Under the pieces are notes generated by a model. The model made no database searches and was not told the DNA's origin. It worked only from the letters and a program-made list of their open reading frames with translations. From positions 372,001-436,000 of the forward strand of contig CBDHDJ010000003.1 in NCBI GenBank assembly GCA_965261645.1: a DNA stretch of 64,000 nt, read 5' to 3'. The position numbers and the translations under genes are program-made. The stretch is from CBDHDJ01 sp965261645. GTDB taxonomy: Bacteria; Pseudomonadota; Alphaproteobacteria; SHVV01. Shown piece after piece: positions 8,651-17,505 of the stretch. How positions within the stretch are numbered: position 1 is the first letter of the stretch; each line of letters starts with the position of its first letter.

Positions 8651-10342
8651 ATGGCACGCTCTACAGAACAAAGCGCAAGAAAAATATCGGATCCTCTCTC
8701 GAGTGTGCGCGAGTATCATCGGCAGACAAAGCATCGTCCCGAACGGTACGCGCGCGGTCCGGGCCATCTAGATTGGGCCAACCAACCCGACCCTTTTCGT
8801 CGCTATATCGGAGCGCGGCTCGTCGAGTTGCCGCTGGCAAGTACTGACCCGAAAGCGTCTTACAGCGACTTGACGATCCCAGGGCACGTGAAGGCCTGGT
8901 CACTGAGCCGCGAGAGCTTGAGCCTATTTCTCGAACTCAGCCTAGGCCTCAGCGCTTGGAAAGAATACCAAGCTTCGCGTTGGGCGCTTCGAGTCAATCC
9001 CTCGAGTGGCAACTTGCATCCGACCGAGGGCTATGTCGTTCTTCCGGCGCTCGACGGCGTGTCGGCCGATCCGGGCATCTATCATTATGCACCCCACGAG
9101 CATGCTCTCGAAGAGCGCTGCGTTCTTGCCGCCGAAGTCCATGAGGCGCTCACGCTTGGCCTGCCCGAGGGCGGGTTCTTAGTAGGACTAACTTCGGTCC
9201 ATTGGCGCGAGGCTTGGAAGTACGGCGCAAGGGCCTATCGTTACTGCCAACACGACGCCGGCCACGCGCTGGGCGCGCTGCGATTTGCAGCTGCGGTGCT
9301 CGGATGGCGCCTTCGCCTCCTACCAGATGTCTCCGATGGCGACATCGCTCAATTGCTCGGCGTGGATCGCGCCAGCGACTTCACCGAGGCCGAAACCGAA
9401 TTCCCCGATTTTCTGGCCGCGGTAAGCCCAGATTTGCCGAAGGGATATTTATTCACGCGGGCGAACTCATGGCCGGTTGGTGTGGGCGCTTGGCGATGGC
9501 AGGGACAGGCCAACCAATTGAGTCCGGATCGTGTGGACTGGCCAGAGATAACCATGATCGAAGAGTCTGCGGTCAAGCCACATACCGCATTACCCATCAT
9601 CCGGCACCAGCCACCTGCCAAGGTGCCGACAGCAAATCGCATGACGAATTCGGCGGCGACGTTGATCCGCCAGAGGCGAAGTGCCGTCGCCATGGATGGG
9701 CAGAGCGCCATGCCATACGACACCTTTTTGCCCATGCTCGCACGCTGCATGCCGGATCATAAACAGGTGCCGTGGGACGCGTTCTCCTTTCCGCCACGCA
9801 TATCCCTGTGTCTATTCGTCCACCGAGTAGATGGCCTCCCATCCGGATTTTACGTGCTGGTCCGCGATCCGCTTCGGAAGGACGCCATGGTCGCCGCCTG
9901 GCGGCACGATTTCGCATGGGCTCCTGTTGCCGATGGCGACCTGCCGCTTTTTGCCCTACAGCTTGGTGACGGTCGTGAGGCGGCCGCGCAGATTAGTTGC
10001 TTACAGGCTATCGCCGGAGACAGTGCCTTTAGCTTGGGCATGATGGCGGATTTCTCCAGGACCTTGGAAGGAGAGGGTGCTTGGGCCTACCGGCGCCTGT
10101 TCTGGGAGGCCGGACTCATTGGGCAAGTTTTGTATCTCGAAACCGAGGCAGTGGGTCTGCGCGCGACCGGCATCGGTTGCTATTTCGACGATCTCATGCA
10201 CGCGCTCCTCGGCCTGAAACCGGACGACGATACTTGGCAAAGCCTTTACCACTTCACCGTGGGCGGACCGGTGGAGGACGACCGGCTCCAGACGCTGCCA
10301 GCCTATGGGCACCTCGGACCGGGTGCCAATAGCCGCAGGTAA
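8651..10342 (+). CDS. SagB/ThcOx-type nitroreductase-fold oxidoreductase, two-domain
   Basis: 563 residues. The N-terminal half contains SLGLSAWKEYQASRWALR and NPSSGNLHPTEGYVVLP, a SagB-type flavin-binding signature, and the C-terminal half (from about 330) has a second, more divergent copy with RQRRSAVAMDG. SagB/ThcOx enzymes are FMN-dependent dehydrogenases that oxidise azolines in peptide natural products, but many alphaproteobacterial members occur alone with unknown substrate. No YcaO cyclodehydratase or precursor peptide is visible nearby, so a peptide-modifying role is not supported here. A GAGGG ribosome binding site lies 9 bp before the ATG. Confidence 0.85.
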   Translation: MARSTEQSARKISDPLSSVREYHRQTKHRPERYARGPGHLDWANQPDPFRRYIGARLVELPLASTDPKASYSDLTIPGHVKAWSLSRESLSLFLELSLGLSAWKEYQASRWALRVNPSSGNLHPTEGYVVLPALDGVSADPGIYHYAPHEHALEERCVLAAEVHEALTLGLPEGGFLVGLTSVHWREAWKYGARAYRYCQHDAGHALGALRFAAAVLGWRLRLLPDVSDGDIAQLLGVDRASDFTEAETEFPDFLAAVSPDLPKGYLFTRANSWPVGVGAWRWQGQANQLSPDRVDWPEITMIEESAVKPHTALPIIRHQPPAKVPTANRMTNSAATLIRQRRSAVAMDGQSAMPYDTFLPMLARCMPDHKQVPWDAFSFPPRISLCLFVHRVDGLPSGFYVLVRDPLRKDAMVAAWRHDFAWAPVADGDLPLFALQLGDGREAAAQISCLQAIAGDSAFSLGMMADFSRTLEGEGAWAYRRLFWEAGLIGQVLYLETEAVGLRATGIGCYFDDLMHALLGLKPDDDTWQSLYHFTVGGPVEDDRLQTLPAYGHLGPGANSRR

Positions 10343-10588
10343 TCTGGAGAGACGGAGTGAAACAGCAGTCACGCAAAAGCCGGGCCCCCAAGCTTCAAAG
10401 ACTAGACCACTCCGTACTCGCCTGCAGCACTTACGACGTCCGCTCCAATCCTGCGCTTGGACAGCCAGGCTAAATCGTCTTCGTGTTAGAACTTCGATCG
10501 GCAAACAGGTTCGCGGGAGAATATAAATGATTATGGTCGAAAAAATTCGTGGCGGGCTAATCACGCGGTTCGCGTCCGGCTCGCGGGA

Positions 10589-12016
10589 GTGGTAGCGCTC
10601 GTGCCCGGGAAAGCCGAGTCAGAAGGGAAGACCCGAACCGAATCCGATTCCATGGGTGCTATTGAGGTTCCGGCGGGCCGGTATTGGGGCGCTCAAACCC
10701 AGAGGAGCCTCGAGAACTTCCGCATCGGCCAGGAACGAACGCCAGAACCTGTTATCCGCGCCCTCGGCCTGGTGAAGAAAGCCGCGGCCATTGTGAACGC
10801 CAGCAATGGCGATCTCGACTCGGAGATCGCCGGCGCTATCGTGAAGGCCTCCGAGGAGGTGATCGACGGCGAACTCTCAGATCACTTTCCTCTCGTCGTT
10901 TGGCAGACCGGATCCGGCACTCAAAGCAACATGAACGCCAATGAGGTGATCGCCAACCGGGCAGTCGAACTTCTGGGTGGCGAGCTTGGAGCAAAAACGC
11001 CGGTCCATCCAAACGATCACGTGAATCTCGGCCAGTCGTCGAACGACACTTTTCCGACCGCGATGCACATCGCGGCGGCGCAGGAAATCCACCACCGGCT
11101 GCTGCCCGCCCTGCATCACTTGCACATCGCTCTGGCGGCCAATGCCGAGGGATTCAACGACATCGTGAAAATCGGTCGCACTCATTTGCAGGACGCGACA
11201 CCGCTCACCCTAGGCCAGGAATTTTCGGGCTACGCCAAACAGGTCGATAACGGGATTGCTCGCATCGGAGCCGCGCTGCCGCGGCTCTACGCACTGGCCC
11301 AGGGCGGGACGGCTGTGGGAACTGGGCTGAACACAAAGGCTGGATTCGACAAGGCGTTCGCGACCGAAATGGCTCGCCTCACGGGCCTGCCGTTCCGCAC
11401 CGCGGAAAACAAGTTCGAGGCGCTCGCCGCACACGACACCATCATCGAGATGTCAGGCGCTCTCAACGTGCTCGCAGCAAGCCTAATGAAGATAGCGAAC
11501 GACCTCCGCTTGCTCGGATCGGGCCCGCGTTCCGGTTTCGGCGAGTTGACGTTACCCTCCAACGAGCCCGGCTCGTCGATCATGCCCGGCAAGGTCAATC
11601 CGACGCAGGCGGAAGCGCTCACCATGGTCTGCGCACAAGTAATGGGCAACCACGTCACGATCACCGTGGCCGGCGCCAGCGGGCATCTGGAACTCAACGT
11701 TTTCAAGCCGGTCATGATATACGATTTGCTGCAATCGATCCGCCTGCTGGGGGACAGCATCCGGAGTTTTACCGACAACTTGGTCGTCGGCATTGAGCCG
11801 AATAGGGACAGGATCGCCGCATTGGTTGCCGACTCCCTGATGCTGGTCGCCGCGCTCAACCCGCATATCGGATACGACAACGCCGCGAAGGTGGCGAAGA
11901 AGGCATTCTCGGACGGCATTACTTTGCGCGAGGCGGTGCTCACGCTTGGCCTGGTCACCGCCGAGCAGTACGACGATTGGGTGCAGCCGGAGCAAATGGT
12001 TCGGCCATCGTCGTGA
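10589..12016 (+). CDS. fumC: Fumarate hydratase class II
   Basis: 475 residues, normal for the class II (iron-independent) enzyme of the TCA cycle, which interconverts fumarate and malate as a cytosolic homotetramer. Visible motifs: TGSGTQSNMNANEVIANRA, HPNDHVNLGQSSNDTFPTAM, KIGRTHLQDATPLTLGQEFSG and the family signature GSSIMPGKVNP. The start is uncertain: no ATG fits, and GTG at 10589 or GTG at 10601 are both possible; homologues start close to the ESDSMG region, so either is acceptable. The gene stands alone, with 246 bp of apparently non-coding DNA upstream. Confidence 0.96.
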   Translation: MVALVPGKAESEGKTRTESDSMGAIEVPAGRYWGAQTQRSLENFRIGQERTPEPVIRALGLVKKAAAIVNASNGDLDSEIAGAIVKASEEVIDGELSDHFPLVVWQTGSGTQSNMNANEVIANRAVELLGGELGAKTPVHPNDHVNLGQSSNDTFPTAMHIAAAQEIHHRLLPALHHLHIALAANAEGFNDIVKIGRTHLQDATPLTLGQEFSGYAKQVDNGIARIGAALPRLYALAQGGTAVGTGLNTKAGFDKAFATEMARLTGLPFRTAENKFEALAAHDTIIEMSGALNVLAASLMKIANDLRLLGSGPRSGFGELTLPSNEPGSSIMPGKVNPTQAEALTMVCAQVMGNHVTITVAGASGHLELNVFKPVMIYDLLQSIRLLGDSIRSFTDNLVVGIEPNRDRIAALVADSLMLVAALNPHIGYDNAAKVAKKAFSDGITLREAVLTLGLVTAEQYDDWVQPEQMVRPSS

Positions 12017-12170
12017 GCACGGCTGCGGCAAACTTTTGATCATCCCCCACGGGCAGGATGGTGTGCGTGAGATTTGATCTTTGCAGACCGGTTGCGCGGC
12101 GCCTGCGCCTCATGGTGCCGAAATATGCTGGTCACAACTTAGCGGCAGCAAATAGTATGGAGACGCAGAC

Positions 12171-12530
12171 ATGATCGAAGTCGCCCTCGCTCAGAGAAAG
12201 TGCTCACCTTGCCGCGGCGGCGTGCCGCCTCTGAATCCCGATGAAGTGGAATCGTTATTGCCACTAGCTACAGGCTGGAGCGCGACGGACGGCGACACAA
12301 AGATCGCCGGCGATTTTAGATTTAAGAATTTTCGCCAGACATTGGACTTTGTGATCGCTGTCGGCGAACTCGCCGAGTCCGAGTTTCACCATCCGGTTTC
12401 GATAAATTTCGGCTGGGGCTTGTGCGCCATCGTGTTGCAGACCAAAAAAATCAAAGGCTTGCACGAGAACGACTTCATCATGGCGGCGAAGATTAACGAA
12501 ATTGCTGCAGGTATGGGCGCCAAAGAATAA
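12171..12530 (+). CDS. phhB: Pterin-4a-carbinolamine dehydratase
   Basis: 119 residues. The family core is present: FKNFRQTLDFVIAVGELAE, then EFHHPVSINFGWG with the paired active-site histidines, and a C-terminal KGLHENDFIMAAKINEIA. The enzyme dehydrates 4a-hydroxytetrahydrobiopterin in pterin recycling for aromatic amino acid hydroxylases; a DCoH-like regulatory role is possible. The N-terminal 20 residues include CSPCRGG, seen in several bacterial members. GGAG upstream of the ATG is a plausible ribosome binding site. No hydroxylase gene is in the window. Confidence 0.93.
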   Translation: MIEVALAQRKCSPCRGGVPPLNPDEVESLLPLATGWSATDGDTKIAGDFRFKNFRQTLDFVIAVGELAESEFHHPVSINFGWGLCAIVLQTKKIKGLHENDFIMAAKINEIAAGMGAKE

Positions 12531-12607
12531 TGTCGCGGGCGAAGCAGAGCTTTCCTTAAATCAATTCTGCTCTGGTCGGTGCAATCCCCCAGGATACGCG
12601 AGGCAAT

Positions 12608-12868
12608 GTGACTGTGCCCCCGAAGTTCAGGAACGACCACGGCTTGCCCGAGATTCAAATCGGCGTGAAGGAGTTAAGTTGCGTGGGTGTTTCTGCGCCC
12701 CATGACCACCCTCATATTTATCTGAACATGGGCGGAGCCGAATTCATCAAAATCGTCCTTATTGTGCTGGCAGCGGCGCTGGCCAACAAGCTGGCGCGCA
12801 TCGCCTGGAGCGTCTTGAGACATGGTACCGCATTTGATGCCAACCGAATCGAGGTGACCGCGGTCTAA
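12608..12868 (+). pseudogene. Zinc-finger domain protein fused to an IS110 tail
   Basis: The first 42 residues (PEIQIGVKELSCVG, then HDHPHIYLNMG) match the N-terminal half of a small alphaproteobacterial zinc-finger family related to mitochondrial NDUFS6. That family normally continues to a CPYC-type motif, which is absent here. From residue 43 the frame reads the C-terminal end of an IS110-family transposase (LANKLARIAWSVLRHGTAFD). The original gene has therefore lost its second zinc-binding half. GTG start. Confidence 0.7.
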
Positions 12869-13328
12869 TCCGCGAGACCCTCACTGGAGTTCGCGACTGA
12901 GATGACTGCATGGAACGGACCGAGAAACGCCCCCAAAGTCTGATAGCCAAGATGGTCGCTCGACGACCTGTCTGCTAATGAGATCAATGGAGCGTGCGTA
13001 TTCCCATCATGGCCACGGCCCGCGTGCCGATCAGATAGGCCGGATACATAGAAGCGACTTCCGAAAGCCTGCAGACTCTCTCTTGCGACATGCAGCTGGT
13101 CCATACATCCTGGCTAGAAATGCCACAAACGGCGATTCCCCAAAACTGGTAGAAGTTGGGTGCAGAGCGGACCACTTGCCTCCAAAACGTCCGCTCATGA
13201 TCCAGCTCCGGGCGTCGAATCCGCGTGGCCGGGACGCCCGCTGTTTACCCCGAGCCGACCTCAGGGCGATGGGGTTTGCCGACATTGCTGGCTCAGGCGC
13301 ATCCAATATAAAGTTGGGGCAGCAAGCC
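12731..13328 (+). mobile_element. IS110-family remnant, 3' end
   Basis: Only the last 40 or so codons of an IS110 transposase (to 12868) and a following non-coding tail remain. The tail resembles the long 3' non-coding part typical of IS110 elements, but where it ends before the IS21 copy at 13329 is not clear. From 12869 to 13328 I see no gene. Confidence 0.55.
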
Positions 13329-13442
13329 TGAGAACGGCGGTGACAAATTAGTCCACGGAAGCGGCGGGATTTCCCAGCCGCGGGCGGAGTAAAACTCTGC
13401 CACCTGTAGCCTTCGATCTTTTTTGAGATGGAAGGCGGGAGG

Positions 13443-14942
13443 ATGTACACCGTGGACCTATATCTGCGCGTTCGGCTGGCCTGCCATGTTGATGGTCTGA
13501 GCCAGCGAGAGGCGGCAAGTCGGTTTGGCATTGCGCGCGAGACGGTGAGGAAGATGCTGCGGCATTCGGAACCGCCGGGATATCGGCGACGCCAGCCACC
13601 GAAACGCCCGAAACTGGCCCCCTTCACGGATATCATCGACCGTATTCTGGAGGAGGACCGAACGGTTCACCGTAAGCAGCACCACACGGCGAAGCGTATA
13701 TTCGAGCGCCTTCGCGACGAACATGGCTTTACGGGCAAAGAGACCATCGTGAAGGATTACGTTCGGGAACGGCGCCTTCGTCGGCGTGAGATGTTTGTGC
13801 CGTTGTCACATCCTCCGGGCCATGCTCAAGCGGACTTTGGCGAGGCGGATGCGATCATCGCCGGCGTCAAGTATCGGGCGCATTTTTTCGTCATGACACT
13901 TCCCCACAGCGATGCCTGCTTCGTTGCGGCCTACCCGGCGGCGACGACGGAGGCCTGGCTGGACGGGCACAACAGAGCCTTTGTTTTTTTCGGCGGCGTT
14001 CCCCAATCGATTCTTTACGACAACGACAAGTGTCTGGTGTCGCGCATCTTGTCAGATGGCACGCGGCAACGAACGCGGCCGTTCAGCGGGCTGCAGTCCC
14101 ATTACCTCTTCGAGGACCGCTACGGCCGTCCCGGCAAGGGTAACGACAAAGGCAATGTGGAGGGGGTGGTCGGCTATGCCCGGCGGAACTTCATGACGCC
14201 GCTTCCCCGGTTCGCGAGCTGGGACGCCTTCAATGGCCACCTGGAAGAGCAATGCCGCAACCGGCAAGGCAACGTCCTGCGCGGCCACCGCGAGAGCATC
14301 GGCGAACGGTTTGTGCGTGACCGCGAAGCGTTGAAGAGGCCACTGCCGGCACCGTTCGACGCGTGCGACAAGCAGGGCACGCGGGTCAACTCGCTGTCCC
14401 TGGTGCGCTACCGGACGAATGACTATTCCGTGCCCGTCGCCTACGGCCATCAGGAAGTCTGGATCCGTGGCTATGTCCACGAGGTGGTTATCGGTTGCGG
14501 CGCCGGGATCATTGCCCGACACCCCCGTTCCTACGACCGGGAAGATATGGTCTTCGATCCGATCCACTACCTGCCTTTGCTGGAGCACAAGATCGGCGCC
14601 CTGGATCAGGCCGCGCCGCTAGCCGGATGGGAACTGCCTGATGCCTTCCCAACCCTGCGCCGTCTCCTGGAGGCGCGCATGGGCAAGGCCGGCAAGCGGG
14701 AATACGTCCAGGTCCTTCGGCTTCTGGAGACCTTCGATCTCGAGGTGCTTCACGGCGCGGTGAAGGACGCCCTGCGCCTGGGTGCGATCGGCTACGACGC
14801 CGTCAAACACCTTGTGCTGTGCCGTATCGAGCGACGCCCGCCCAAACTCGACCTGGATATCTATCCCTACCTGCCTCGGGCCAACGTGGCGACCACGGCC
14901 GCCGCCAGTTATATGAGCTTGTTGGGTGGAGGCGCGCCATGA
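13443..14942 (+). CDS. istA: IS21 transposase IstA, intact
   Basis: 499 residues. The N-terminal helix-turn-helix region contains REAASRFGIARETVRKML; the DDE domain contains GHAQADFGEAD, GVPQSILYDND and GNDKGNVEGVVG. The ATG at 13443 directly follows a GGGAGG ribosome binding site and is preferred over the in-frame ATG 15 bp upstream. The stop overlaps the istB start (ATGA). IstA cuts and joins the element ends with help from IstB. It is practically identical to the copy at 24545. Confidence 0.96.
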   Translation: MYTVDLYLRVRLACHVDGLSQREAASRFGIARETVRKMLRHSEPPGYRRRQPPKRPKLAPFTDIIDRILEEDRTVHRKQHHTAKRIFERLRDEHGFTGKETIVKDYVRERRLRRREMFVPLSHPPGHAQADFGEADAIIAGVKYRAHFFVMTLPHSDACFVAAYPAATTEAWLDGHNRAFVFFGGVPQSILYDNDKCLVSRILSDGTRQRTRPFSGLQSHYLFEDRYGRPGKGNDKGNVEGVVGYARRNFMTPLPRFASWDAFNGHLEEQCRNRQGNVLRGHRESIGERFVRDREALKRPLPAPFDACDKQGTRVNSLSLVRYRTNDYSVPVAYGHQEVWIRGYVHEVVIGCGAGIIARHPRSYDREDMVFDPIHYLPLLEHKIGALDQAAPLAGWELPDAFPTLRRLLEARMGKAGKREYVQVLRLLETFDLEVLHGAVKDALRLGAIGYDAVKHLVLCRIERRPPKLDLDIYPYLPRANVATTAAASYMSLLGGGAP

Positions 14943-15709
14943 CCGATACGCCGCAAGTGTTGCTGGCCCATCACCTCAAGACCCTGAAACTGCCGACGTT
15001 CCTGCGCGAATACGACAAGCTGGCCCGCCAATGCGCCACCGAGGGCGCCGACCATGTGCGGTATCTTGTCCGTCTGACCGAGTTGGAACTGATCGACCGT
15101 GAGCGCCGCATGGTCGAGCGGCGGATCAGACAGGCCAGGTTCCCCGCCGTCAAAAGCCTCGACAGCTTCGACTTCAAGGCCATCGCATCGCTCAACAAGA
15201 TGCTGGTTCTGGAGTTGGCGCGATGCGAATACGTCGAGCGTCGTGAGAATATCATCGCGCTCGGCAACAGCGGAACCGGCAAGACCCATATCGCCCTCGG
15301 TCTCGGTCTGGCGGCCTGCCAAAAGGGGCTCTCCGTCGGCTTCCTCACGGCCGCTGCCCTGGTTCATGAACTGATGGAGGCCAGGGATGAAAAACGCCTG
15401 TTGCGCCTGCAGAAGCAACTGGCAAAGTATCACCTTCTGATCATCGACGAACTCGGCTTCGTGCCGCTCTCGAAGACCGGCGCCGAGCTGCTGTTCGAAG
15501 TCTTCAGCCAGCGCTACGAGCGGGGCTCGATCCTGGTGACCTCCAACTTGCCGTTCGATGAGTGGACGGAGATATTCGGCTCGGAACGCCTGACCGGGGC
15601 TTTGCTGGACCGCCTCACCCACCATGTCCATATCCTGGAAATGAACGGCGAGAGCTATCGTCTCAACCAAAGCCAAAAACGGCGGAAATCCCCAAAGATA
15701 CCTGCTTAA
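14939..15709 (+). CDS. istB: IS21 helper ATPase IstB, intact
   Basis: 256 residues with Walker A GNSGTGKT and Walker B-like LLIIDELGFVPL, ending in LLDRLTHHVHILEMNGESY as in IstB proteins. The ATG overlaps the istA stop by 4 bp (ATGA), showing translational coupling. Its sequence is close to, but clearly different from, the istB at 797-1561, so the window holds two distinct IS21 lineages. Confidence 0.96.
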   Translation: MTDTPQVLLAHHLKTLKLPTFLREYDKLARQCATEGADHVRYLVRLTELELIDRERRMVERRIRQARFPAVKSLDSFDFKAIASLNKMLVLELARCEYVERRENIIALGNSGTGKTHIALGLGLAACQKGLSVGFLTAAALVHELMEARDEKRLLRLQKQLAKYHLLIIDELGFVPLSKTGAELLFEVFSQRYERGSILVTSNLPFDEWTEIFGSERLTGALLDRLTHHVHILEMNGESYRLNQSQKRRKSPKIPA

Positions 15710-15836
15710 CCGCTGGTGCAATGGTTGACCCGGTGGGTCCACAGGAACCTCCCACGCTGCTTCGCCCCGCGTAACGCAAGCGCTACACGAAGCAGCGCGG
15801 GTCCCTCCTATGTACTACCGGGACAACCCCCCAACA

Positions 15837-17211
15837 GAGCTATTGTCAAAAGTTGTGTATGGACTGATCATGCGGCGGCGCGATCCTGGCGTTCTCCATC
15901 TACGAATTTGACGCCGCGAATGATCTCGGCGAGATGGTTCGATCCATCGAGTTTTCTCCATTTTCTCTGAGCGCACTGGCATAGTTTGAAGACCATGGCC
16001 ATCGCCGTCTTGCGCGACAGGCAGCCCTTGGTCCGGTAGGTGCGCAGACGAACCGTGGCGAACGTGCACTCGATGGGGTTGGTGGTGCGTACATGCTTCC
16101 AGTGCTCGGCGGGGAAGTCGTAGAACGTCAGCAGGACGTCGCGGTCCTTGGCCAGGCAGGCCGCGGCCTTGTCGTACTTCGGCCCGTAGGCTTCCAGGAA
16201 GAAGTCGAAGGCGCTCTCGGCATCCTTCCTGGTTTCGGCCATCCAGATGTCTTGCAGGCGCCCCTTGGCTTTCTTTTGCAGACCCTTGGGCAGCTTGTTC
16301 AAGACGTTGCCCGTCTTGTGAACCCAGCAGCGTTGCTCGCGGGCGCCTGGGTAGACTTGGCGGAGCGCCTTCCAGAAGCCGAGCGCGCCGTCGCCGAGCG
16401 CCAGTTGCGGACCTATTTCAAGGCCGCGCCGCTTGAGATCGAGCAGAACTTCGAGCCAGGACTGCTCACTTTCGCGATAGCCGTCGGCGATGGCGACCAG
16501 TTCCTTCTGTCCCTTGTCCGTGGCCCCGACGATCACCAGGATGCACTGCTTCTCTTCCTCCATGCGGGCGCTGAAATAGATGCCGTCCTCCCAGAAATAG
16601 ACGTAGCGCTTGGCCGTGAGGTCGCGCCGTTGCCAGCGCTCCGCCTCAACCCCCCAGACCTCTTTCAGCCGGGTGATCGTGGAGGCCGAAAGCCCCGGCG
16701 CGGAGCTCCCCAGGAGCGCCGCCAAGGCTTCCCCGAAGTCGCCGGTGGAAATGCCCTTCAGATACAGCCATGGCAAAAGGTCTTCCAGGCTCTTGGCGCG
16801 GCGCAGATAGCGCGGCAGGATCGCCGACGTGAAGCGGATGGCGCCGTCCCCCCGGTCCCGCACACGGGGTTGGCGCACGCTCACCGGGCCGATCCCGGTC
16901 TGGATGAAGCGTTCCGGCAGATATCCATTGCGGACAACCCGGCGGCGGCCGGCGGCGTCAACAAGCGCCGCATGGCTACCCAAAAACACGGAGACCTCGG
17001 CCTCAACGGCTTGGGCCAACAACTCGCGAGCTCCAGCTTGTAGGACTTCCGTCAACGGATCTTTCTGAAAATTAGATGGGTTTTGAAAAGCAACAACGGT
17101 ATTCTCTTTCATGGCGTATCCTTCCTTGGCTTAGCTCAAGTGGTGACATCAACAATCACCAGGATACGCCGCCTTCATTTCAACGCCGTACACAAGATTC
17201 GGTTATAGCTC
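15837..17211 (-). mobile_element. IS256-family element inside IS21 copy 2
   Basis: 1,375 bp with imperfect inverted repeats beginning GAGCTAT, flanked by the 9-bp duplication CCCCCAACA (15828-15836 and 17212-17220). Comparison with IS21 copy 3, which has the uninterrupted sequence at this point, confirms both the insertion site and the duplication. Confidence 0.92.
15868..17112 (-). CDS. IS256-family transposase
   Basis: 414 residues, full length for the mutator-type family. Catalytic residues lie in YFWEDGIYF, LALGDGALGFW and NPIECTFATVRLRTYRTKG. The region VHKTGNVLNKLPKGLQ between the second Asp and the Glu is also typical. The frame is intact, its inverted repeats and duplication are clean, so this copy is probably recent and may be active. 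Confidence 0.96.
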   Translation of the reverse strand: MKENTVVAFQNPSNFQKDPLTEVLQAGARELLAQAVEAEVSVFLGSHAALVDAAGRRRVVRNGYLPERFIQTGIGPVSVRQPRVRDRGDGAIRFTSAILPRYLRRAKSLEDLLPWLYLKGISTGDFGEALAALLGSSAPGLSASTITRLKEVWGVEAERWQRRDLTAKRYVYFWEDGIYFSARMEEEKQCILVIVGATDKGQKELVAIADGYRESEQSWLEVLLDLKRRGLEIGPQLALGDGALGFWKALRQVYPGAREQRCWVHKTGNVLNKLPKGLQKKAKGRLQDIWMAETRKDAESAFDFFLEAYGPKYDKAAACLAKDRDVLLTFYDFPAEHWKHVRTTNPIECTFATVRLRTYRTKGCLSRKTAMAMVFKLCQCAQRKWRKLDGSNHLAEIIRGVKFVDGERQDRAAA

Positions 17212-17293
17212 CCCCCAACACCGCGTACCGCATAACGTTAAGTGGACTAGTTTTGCTCCGCCCGGGTGGACTAATTTTGCTCCGCCGTTGACA

Positions 17294-17383
17294 TAGCCAA
17301 ACGCCTGAATGATATGCATGGCGTCTTTTTTCCTCGCCTCAGGGAGCTGAACGCGGACGACTGGAGACGCGACGAAGACTGAG
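17294..17383 (+). pseudogene. C-terminal fragment of an unknown gene cut by IS21 copy 2
   Basis: From the IS21 edge an open frame reads AKRLNDMHGVFFPRLREL and stops at a TGA after about 29 codons. It has the look of a real C-terminus rather than IS sequence. I do not recognise it, and its upstream part is not on the other side of the IS21 copy. Confidence 0.3.
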
Positions 17384-17505
17384 CGGTGGACTGAGGAGGT
17401 CCTGCACTTGATGATGGGGTAGGCTTTGTCAAGCTAACCGCATTTACTCCGAAATCTCGGTAGATTGTCAATGGCTGCTTTACGCAATTTCAATGGCCTG
17501 GCCTC

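Larger units (their letters stand above)
13329..17293 (+). mobile_element. IS21-family element, copy 2, with nested IS256
   Basis: The left end begins TGAGAACGGCGGTGAC and the right end, read inward, begins TGTCAACGGCGGAGC; both continue into AATTAGTCCAC. It carries istA and istB on the plus strand. An IS256 element (15837-17211) is inserted near the right end. Without it the element is about 2,581 bp, nearly identical to copy 3 at 24431-27026. Copy 3 has two extra copies of a CCGCATA 7-mer. No matching target duplication is seen: AAGCC on the left against TAGCC on the right. Confidence 0.88.
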
